Part shown: positions 1-10,100 of the stretch, one piece after another
Layout of the letters: the number at the start of each line of letters is the position of its first letter
Position numbering within the stretch: position 1 is the stretch's first letter
Assembly: GCA_022605955.1 (NCBI GenBank)
Contig: JAKCOZ010000018.1
Span: 6,952,001-7,016,000 of the forward strand
Source of the DNA: Rallus limicola
Lineage: Eukaryota; Chordata; Aves; Gruiformes; Rallidae
Direction of reading: 5' to 3'
Length of the DNA stretch: 64,000 bases
Translations under genes and position numbers: made by a program
The notes under the pieces: generated by a model
What the model was told of the DNA's origin: nothing
The model's database searches: none
The model's input: only the letters and a program-made list of their open reading frames with translations

Positions 1-3000
1 GCTCAGCAGTGTTTTGCTTTAGGCTGCATTCGACACAAAACAGGGAGCCAAAAAGCCACACAGAAGCTTTAGGCCAGAAAGTCTTTAGACCACCTGTAAC
101 AGGATGAATTGACTGACAAGACAGTTATGTAGAGTTTTATTCCATTAAAATACAATGATTTTTCCAAATAAAAATAATTTTTTAAAATTACTTGAATAGT
201 GAGCTACAGAAAAAAAAAGGCAATATTCAGTTTAAATGCCTTAATGATATTGATATCTGGCTTTTCACCTTGTGATGGAAATTCCAGTTGCAATGATATT
301 TTAACCTTAGGTGGTATCTGTAGGAAGACATTTGGAAAGTACTGTATGGTTCAGTCTGTGAAAAGTCTGCCGGTGTGGATTTAATTAAAGTCAGAACATT
401 CTAGTTGGATGTTTCCTAATAAGATTAGGCTTAATCGGAAATTTATTAGTGAACTATTCGGTAACTTTTTGTATAAGCAGTATTTCACCTTCATGGAAAC
501 CTAAATGTAGTTCTTGTGGGCCAGTTACAAACACAATTCCTTTCTTGACTTCCCGTGGTGGCACACCATGTGCTCATAGTTGTTGATGTGCATAGACGTT
601 GCCTGAACTTCCATGGGAGATAAGAAGGTCAGGTGGTGGGCAAAGCAAACACGCTCCAAAATGAGGATAGTCACTTCAAGGGCATGTCTGTCAGCTCCTG
701 TGACTCGTTAAAATGCAGGCTGTTCCTGAAAACAGGAGTCAGAGAGAGAAAATTTGATGGTGAAAGTAAAAGCCTTTAGAAAAGCAGCCTTGCTTTTTTC
801 AGGTTGGGAAGCAACTTAAGTACAGTACCAGGAAAACCATGCCTTGCTTTCAGAAAACAGAATGGCTGCTGCTGTGCACGGCCTAGTGTCTCATCCCTCT
901 GGGCCTCCTGGTGAGATGGATGGCTTGATGGGATGAATTTAAGGGAATGTTCAGGCATTGTGGTTAGACCAGGCCTGTTTGCTATGGATGGGCCAACCTT
1001 GATCCCAAAAAGCCAGCTGTGATCCCCTTTTGTATTTCCTTCCTAGTGACCTCTTACCTCCCACATAGCCCTGGATGCCCTTGAGGTGTCCCCTGTGGCA
1101 GCTGCTGCCCTTCTCCCATGTGCTGCTCTGTCCTTTTTATGCAGCATGCTGACCTCTGGTCAGTCCCGGGCTGCAACGGAGTTACCATGAGATGAGCTGT
1201 CCGCGGGGTGATAGGAGGGGAAGAGGGAAGGCAGGGCAGATTTTCTGAGGCTGGGCAAGTCATTGGTCATGGCTGCCTCGGTTTTTCTCTTCTCTATAAA
1301 GCTGTTGTGAGGATTAATTAAATATAGTTAAAATACTGACCGTTTTTTCTTGTGATAGGCAATTGCATAGAGCACTTAGATGGCCTACTTTCTAACTGCT
1401 TTTGTCTGCAGCTAGTAGCTCTCCAAACAAGAAAAAAATCCTATGCAAATGTTTCTCTCTCTTAATGTCATGGAAATAGGGAAACACGCAAAGATGATAT
1501 GGAATTTGGCACAGAATACATTCCTTGCTTCAATGTGTAATTTCATTTGATACGCATATCTGCTTTAATGGAAGGCAGAAGGAATATATTTAGGATGGAA
1601 ATTAGAAGATGATTTCTGTCAGAGAAGTGATGCTGCAGGCAGGACCACCTTGGCTCCAGGAAACACAGGCGCGTGCACCCACCTATTGCACCCTATAGAG
1701 CCCTTGATCCAGGCTCAGCTGCACACACGTATGGATGCTCATGTGAATACGTGTGGTTCAGTGGGTGCTGGAGTTGCTCCACTGTCAGATTTGGTTCCCT
1801 CCTATTCAAAATTAAGCTGAGGACACTGATTCTGAAAGAGTCTCCTAAAGGCAGCAGCAGGGAAAAACAAATCATACAAAGTCTTTAGCCCTTTAATCAT
1901 GGCAAAGTTAACCCTGGAACTGGCTTCAGTGGAGAGAACTCTCTTTCCATCCTGAGCCCAGCAGTTTATTCAAACTCCGAAAATTAAGTATCTTCCAGGA
2001 AGAAGCAACACAAGTAGGTAGTTTGGGGGATTCACTTAAAATGGCAAGTCAAGACAAACCAGGAATTTCCACTGCAATTTTTGGGTTATTCAAAGACAGA
2101 TGATGCTTCTTCGATATTTTTTAGAGGTTTTCAGTGTGCAGGCTAGATTAGATGCAGCTTTTCATTAGATGTCAGAGGTACATTTGATTCCAGAACCTCC
2201 TACTTAAGTGTAATTTAAATCTTGCAAACATCCTACACATGTACCTTATGCAACATAAAGTGAAAATAACATTTAGAAATGAATCATCACTCAATAAATC
2301 TGACAGGAAAGGTAGAAAAGGGAGTGATTAGCTCCTCAGGTATTCGGTGCCATGCCACAGAAGGAGGACTTTTAGTACTAATGGGCAGCAAAATAACTCT
2401 TAGCTCATTTTAGGTTTGCTCTTATAGTAGTGTGCCAATTTAGGAGATTTGTATGGGAGAAGACAAGCACTCCCCTTAAATCTGTTTGTATTGATGCTAA
2501 TTCAATTCTGCCTGGTTGGACCACTGTCTCCTTTCAGATGTGAAACAAGGCAAATTTGCTAAGAGGAAAAGAGTTAGTTGGTGTTTGGGGCAGAATGCTG
2601 GGCCATATGAAGCTTTATTTCTATCCCTAACTGTTATACACACCTGATTTGTGACCTAGAAAAGTCCAAACTACCCAAGTTACTGGGTAATTTTGAAAAT
2701 CTGAACCTCTCGTTCCTCTACTGCAGTTTATTTCTGGGGGAAGCGAGTGCTGCAGTATCTCACATCGTTCACATCTGAATTAGATTTTTTTTTTTAAATC
2801 TCCTTTAGAAAAAAGGGATATTTTAGCAATGTCTGTACTCTCAGCACTGCAAGTACAAATATGTCCTCCTGATGTGAAGATTATTCTATTTTCTTTTAAA
2901 ATAATTTCTTACTACAATTAACTAGCTGATAAGACGTGTGGTGTTTTTGCTGAAGGATTTGATGACGTTGTTGAAATAATCTCCAATCTGATGAATCAGT

Positions 3001-3141
3001 ACATTTCTTGGTTTTCCCTAATGTGTATCTGATAAGCTTAAACCCACCGGCTTGATTATACAAACATGCATTTCATAAGATGCTGTGCTGCAAAGGGAGA
3101 TGGAGATAACTATTTCTAGAACCGCTTCTGTTTTCTCACAG
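1..3141 (+). other. ATP10B: ATP10B intron (3' part)
   Basis: No exon of the flippase is visible here: no translation resembling DKTG, TGDK or the N domain. The sequence is ordinary AT-rich intron with short open frames that show no family resemblance. It ends at the pyrimidine-rich acceptor before 3142. Confidence 0.8.
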
Positions 3142-3445
3142 GAAACTTGTGAATCTCTCTTGAATTTAACCCTGGAAGAGGTGAGGAAGAATTACGAGGT
3201 TGAAAATCCACGAAGGAAACTCTTTGGCAGTATCCCAACAGCCTCTGAAGCCCCCAGTCCCGATTTTGGACTGGTGATTGATGGACAGACACTAAACATC
3301 ATCTTCCAGGGGGGCCTGGAGGAGAAGTTCCTGGCGCTGACGAAGCACTGCCGCGCAGTGCTCTGCTGCCGTTCCACACCTCTTCAGAAGAGTATGGTGG
3401 TCAAGCTCGTCCGCAGGCAGCTTAAAGTGATGACCCTGTCCATAG
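3142..3445 (+). CDS. ATP10B: ATP10B exon: end of N domain and start of P domain
   Basis: The acceptor is TTTTCTCACAG before GAAACTTGT, and the donor is ATAG|GTACCT. The exon starts in phase 0 (ETCESLLNL) and ends one base into a Gly codon completed by the next exon. It encodes 101 residues, including [12 protein letters not shown] and [16 protein letters not shown], both characteristic of the P4-ATPase P domain, and finishes with VMTLSI. An open frame runs a little way into the intron on both sides but has no homology there, so the splice sites rather than the upstream ATG define the exon. Confidence 0.93.
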
Positions 3446-6400
3446 GTACCTCCATACATACCCATTCCCTCCAGAATGCCCTTACTTCGCACATGGAAGG
3501 CAGTCAAGAGTAGCCACTGGTCTGTCTTTTCATAAAGCCCTTACCTGTCGCATTTTTCCAACTAGTGAAAACATTGTCCCCAGAGTGATATTAAGCACTG
3601 ACTCATTTGCTTTGTACTTCCAAATGTGAAATGCTTTGAGTTTTCTGCTCCACTTTTGGTAAGTGAGCCCACTGAAATCCTAGCAGAATTGATTTTTATG
3701 ACTTAAAGCCAAAAAATACACCTCTGTGGACTAAACAGAAAAGGAAGACTCTGGTATATTTTAAAAATTCTTGCTCTGCCCTCCACTTCAGTTAATTTGC
3801 TTTACCAGTTAACCTAACTCACAGTCTCCACATTGCAGGCAACAATCGTGTCTGTTCTTTCCATGGAAATTTGGTTATGTATTTAACATATTGCTGCAAG
3901 TTGAAACCAGCAGAACAACCCTTGAAATTGGGTTGTTACATTGTCAAACACAATCAAATTTATCGTAGAATTTGGAGAATTCAGTGAGGTAGGGTGCTGC
4001 AAAGCATACTGCTGAACATATGGAGCTCATGAAGCAGAAACCTACCAAACTGTGCAGATGTTGATGGTGTCGGGGTCTCCGTGCCACCACCCAGCTGGTC
4101 TCAGCGTCGGGCTTAGCCCTGGTGGATCCAGGTCTCCTGGGAAGGAGGATGTTCCAACCAAGATCAGAACCTAGAAATTATGATTACTTGATGCTGAGTA
4201 TCACTCTAATTAAGATGCATGGTAGTACAGAATAGCCTTTGTTTTTTTACCATACCTGATTTTTAATCTTGCTGTGATGTAGATATTTTGTATTAAGCAG
4301 CTTTTCTTGCACCTTCACTGTTCCCTCCTCTCTTCCCATTCTAGGTGATGGTGCGAATGATGTAAGTATGATTCAAGCAGCTGATGTCGGAATTGGGATA
4401 TCTGGCCAAGAAGGCATGCAGGTATCCCTTCACTTTATTGCCTTCCCTTTTTTGTCACATGGTCCTTGCTGCCTAGTAAGTTTCATACAAGCCCTGTACT
4501 CTTGAGCATCATCTTAAAAATGCGAGTTGGCATCATTACTGTCATAAATTAATATGCATTTCATAATTATGGGCCAGCCAAAATATAGAGTGTTTTGAGC
4601 CAACAATTAGCATGCATGGACAAGCCTGTGTTTGCTCATAAGCCTGGAAAATTAACAGATGTCTGTCCAGTGTTAGGTTAGCATCTGGTTTCTGAATCAT
4701 CTCAGCTATAGCATTTCCAGGTTTTGTTGATTCTCTTTCAGTGTTTTCTGCCCCAAATTCTTTCCCACACATCCCCCTTCCTCATTCTCCCAAGATGAAG
4801 AGTTCTACAGAGATAGAAAGTTCCAAATATTTTCTCAAAGTTGTTTTTTTCCTTACAATATTCAATAGTATGAAATATTTTCAATGTCCCTGTTAAAATT
4901 TGATCATATTGGGTGGGGAAAAAAGGTACATTGTAAGTTAACTTTTACTCTTTATACCAAAGGCTGTGATGGCTAGTGACTTTGCAATATCCCGATTTAA
5001 GCATCTCAAAAAACTGCTCCTTGTCCATGGACATTGGTGTTATACTCGCCTGGCAAAGATGGTGATTTACTTTTTCTACAAAAATGTGGTAAGATTATTA
5101 AAATTCTGGAAGATTTCCTCCAAGTAAGGATTCATTTAAGGGCTGTGGGATTTGTTTTGTTTTCTTTTCTTTTTGCAGGTTATACTCTCACTTTTTATGC
5201 AGGTACAGTTCCCGTTTCTTCACTTTGCAAGTTTACAGCATGCTACCTCCTTCTTAATGTGCTGCATAAAGCATTGAGGAAAATATGGGTTCTAAATATG
5301 TTTTGAAATAGCATTATTCCAGAGGGAGAAAGGACTCAAGGCTTAGTAACTTTTATATGGTAGTTCAAGAAACTTTATTAATAATACCCATGAGCCTCAA
5401 AATAAAATTTGCATAAGGAAGAGCAGATTATTAGTGCTAGAATATAGAACATGACTCCGCAATAAGAATTGGTTGCCTGTGAAACCTCTGAATTTTTGCA
5501 TTTAATTTGATAGGAACCACTCACAAGTAATGATGCAGTCATATCTGGCATTTTTATTAAAAATTTAATGTATATGCAAATGAGCTGTGCATTGAAGAAT
5601 AATGTAAAGTGGAAAAACCTGATATAATACAGTTTCTACAAGACTGTGCAAACAAGTCCCTTTGACATGAAATATACTCTGAGCATGAAAGACTATTTGC
5701 TTTAGAATTCAAAGTATCTGGTGGGGTTTTTTTAAAAATCATTTTGAATAAGGATTACTTCTTATCAGTGTTAAAATTTGTAGTGGAAATAGAAACTTTT
5801 TTTTCCATGTTTGGGCACCCTTTTAAAGTTCAAAGGATATTTATTGCCATGTGAAATAGCTCTCCAGACTGGGATCCTGCTGTTCTATTATCTCCCCAGT
5901 ACCATTAGGGAGCAGGAGGCCTTTGATTCCTCATGGACAACTGGTTCGTAAAAGGATTTTAAAATCTGGTGCTCAGAGCTGTGAGCAGTTCACTTAATTA
6001 TTCCCTGCTATTTTCTTAAAGAAACTTAATGGCTTTTTAAAAGCTGTATCACAGTGGATAGGTGTGAAGTAGACCCTTAAGATGTGCTGCTTTATGGAAT
6101 AAAGTGCAGAGCTTTCTACTGACAGTACCTTTAACTGAAATAATGCGTTCTCGGGAGACTCTCTTAATAACCAAATTGCTACATAAACCTTGTAGGTACA
6201 GTTATGAGAGACATAAACCCTCTATGCATTGCAAACTAAAGGGTCCAGATTAGCTGTAATAGTAAGGATCAGCTGGGGGGGGAAGGAGGAGGATGTAAGG
6301 CGAGGACACAGAAAAGGTGTAGCTCCACAACTCCTACAACCCAAAGAGAAATGAGTCACATCAGCATTAAGGATATGCTTCTGCACATGCGCAGGGGAGC

Positions 6401-7054
6401 CACGTGTCAGCTTGTAACAAGATGTTGTATTTGTATTTGCTTCTCCACAGAGCTACGTCAACCTGCTCTTCTGGTACCAGTTCTTCTGCGGGTTCTCAGG
6501 CAGCACGATGATAGATTACTGGCAGATGATTTTTTTCAACCTCTTCTTCACCTCGATGCCCCCTCTTCTCTTTGGAGTCCTGGATAAAGATGTTTCAGCA
6601 GAAACACTTCTAGGCTTGCCTGCATTGTACAAGAAAGGACAAAATTCAGAGGTGTGTCTTGATTGTGGAAATAACTGCTTGATAAGGCAAAGGACCACAG
6701 GGGTGTTGAGTTTGAGAGGAGGGAGAGAAGAGTTTAGGCTTACTTGAAACTAAACGATCCATTTATGGTTTCTCATTTACTCATGTTCACTAAAATATAG
6801 TGTCATTGTTGCTGTCAAAAGAACTGGTAAGGAACATGTCATCAAAGTTTCTTCCTGGAAGTGGGACTGCATGTTTGGTTATAATGGAAAGATGTAAATA
6901 GGAAGGTTTCTTCTGTCATTAAATACATGGAACAAACCAGTTTGGTGACAACATGCTGCATTATAAGAAGTCATGTGCTACTGAATCAGCCCTGTGTTCA
7001 GTGTTTCTGATCTTAAGAGATGATGGGGTAAATATGAGTATGTATTTAGGTACA

Positions 7055-7127
<73 letters not shown>

Positions 7128-10100
7128 CTCAGTAAAGGCATAGGGATAAATAAATTAAACAGGATGAGAAATGTAATGAAGGAGGGTGAAATAGTTTAGC
7201 TGGTCCCTGATTAAAGTCTGCTCAGATTTGTTTCTTAGAATCGTCTCAACCTACTGAAGAAGAAAAGCTTGTTAAAAAGATTACAGCAAAAAGGGACAAG
7301 AAAACACAAATCCTTAAATCAATAAACGACCCAACATTTTTTTTCTACTCTCAGGTTCAGAAATACATCTGTTAATACATAAAAGATTTTGTCACAGTTG
7401 GGTGTCTAGGCTGTTCCAGGCGTAAATGGTTTCATTTATATACTACTTTTACTGTGTATAGTAAATACCTGAAATCCTCAGAAAATATGCATGAAATAAG
7501 TGATGGATTTACTTCAGTTTGCCAGTCAGGTTTAGAGAATCAGTCAGATCTCCATATGTTTGCAAGGAACACATACATGCATGCATACATACCTGGTTTT
7601 GCATATACATACAGTATACCAGCACTTATTGCCAAATTCCCTTAACATAATAAATAAGGAATTATGAAGATATTCATGACAGAAAAAAATGATGTGGCCT
7701 TAGTTTTAAATCACAAAGTTATATGGTACTTGGGAATTCTCTCTCCTTTTTCTCCTAACACCTACCTTCATTTTACTGGACTGTGATTTTTAGTACTGAT
7801 GAACACTGGTGATTCACATGGTGTTTAATGATGTTTTGAAAAACCTAAGTGAAGGTGAGCAGAATTTGAGGGTTCTCTGCAGGACTGACCATCCCTTTCC
7901 TTAGGAGCTCTTGGACCTCACATATATATGAAATATATATTCTGTTTCATTTTGGGGGTGGTGGTGTTCTTTCAGCTGTTTGTCTGCAGTGAATGAACCC
8001 AGTCTTCTGACATTCCAATAATGCATCCCCCTCCATAGGAGCTGTGACTCCCCAGGTTGCTAGATAAGTTTAAATAAGGAAAATAGTCAAATTAAAATGG
8101 CACAAAATAGATGTTTCAATGGAAGGAACCTTAACTGAAAGGATTTTTGACCAATTTTGTTGGAAAATTTTTTTTGAAAAAGAATTTGATTAATGGGATC
8201 CACGGGGAAAAAATAAGAGGAATTAGATGAATAGGATGAGGCATTCATGATATCCAGCTTTCAAGTCCTGTAGTTGACTGACTAATCCTCCTAAGGTCTG
8301 TCTTTAGTTAGCACAGAGAAAATGCCTGTTCAGAGATAAGCCTTTCTTCTCAATCAGCTGCTCAGGAGACTTATGAAGGGAAACCAGTTAGCTATAATCA
8401 ATAGTCTGAATGGAAGAAAAACAGACAGCAATTGTGTCCGTGGGACAGAACAGAGATGTGTGTTACATCATGATGACTGTTATTTGTAAACTCCTGCAGA
8501 TATACAAGCTGTCAACTTTTATTATTACGATGCTGGATGCTTTCTATCAGAGCCTCATTTGCTTCTTTGTCCCCTATTTGGTAAGTACTGGAGCCATTCA
8601 CATTTTCATTCTTCTATCCTTAAAGAATAGAAGAATTCACTTCTGTTTAGTCAGGGTTCATCAGTCTGTCTATCTGTTTTCTAGACGTATGAGGACTCTG
8701 ACATAGATGTGTTTTCCTTTGGAAACCCCATCAATACCATCTCCCTCCTGACCATTCTCTTGCACCAGGCTCTAGAGATGAAGACATGGGTATGTGCTTG
8801 ACCTGCCCTGCTCCATGGCTATTTTTCCTTTCTGAACATAGTATACTGTGTAGACGTGGCATTGTCTTTCAGTCATTTTCCTGAATTCTGTGTCACAAGA
8901 TGTAGCAGATACACTGAGATTTCATGACGTGCCAGAATTGTTTATTAGTCTCAGGATAATACCTTCCAGCACACAGCAACATACTTGGCTTATACTGTGC
9001 CTTTGAACTGGACACTACAGAATTTGTGCACCATTACATGAGGACATGTTTCTTCAAGAACTTTATTCACTGTCTCTGTGGCTTTGTGAGTTAAAGTACT
9101 TTTCAGTAGGCTGAACCTATCGGATACATTCTTCCTAATCCTTTGTATCCTCCTGTCTTACCCCAGCATCAGTCTCTCAATCACCCCTGACATTTCCTGC
9201 AATTCTGCTTGCAGACCCTGTTCCACGTGTTAACGATGATTGGCAGTGTGGTGTTTTACCTCGTCTTCTCTCTGGTCTACAATGCCGTCTGCGTGGTCTG
9301 CAACCCACCCACCAACCCTTACTGGATTATGGAGAAGCAACTTTTAGACCCCACCTTCTACCTCCTGTGCCTCATCACCCCTGTGGTGGCACTCTTGCCA
9401 AGGTTTGAACGATGCCCTTTTTTCCTCTCAGTTTTCCTTTTGTCGATTAGTAGGCATTTCAGTGAAAGAGCAATGATGCATGTAGGTATGAAAGGTGTCA
9501 GGCACATGTTGTGCAGGGATAGGTGATCAGCATGGAAGTCTCATGCCTGAGTTCAGCTTTTCAGTCCATGAACCATTATTTACTCAGTTAGAGAACCCTA
9601 GCTAAGTCACTCTATATAGTTAGATAACCCTAGATAAGTCACTCTATATCTACTCTTTTGTTTTCCTATCAGGAAAACCTCTTTCTGGGGTGCTTGAAAG
9701 TTTACCAGTATGTATTTGCTACGTACTTGTTCACTGTTATTCTAAATGCAATGTTGTTGAGCTGATCAAGACTAGGAAGCAAATATTTGAAATATTCTTA
9801 GATGTTTTGAGTTACTAAATATTCTAGGTTTCTTTAGCACATTATCGTGCATTACTAAGCCAAATTGAAGAACATGTTTCTGTATCAACTAATTTTCTGT
9901 ATCTGGAATCTTCATTTTAACCTGTGCTTTGTCTGGGTAGCACCTCTTACTCAAAAGTTTTATTTCTGCTTTGTTTAGCTTGCTAGTCTCCTCATCCTTA
10001 TTGTCATGAAGCACACTGGTACTGCAAGAATTGGGGAAATATTATAGTATCTGATTTTGTAAGTGCTTTTAAGGCATTAGAATCTGAGCCCTAACTTTGA

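Noticed and set aside
5034..5306. Extension of coding sequence past 5088 in a 90-codon frame
   Set aside because: That frame is not the ATP10B frame; the real frame ends at a GTAAGA donor and continues at 6451.
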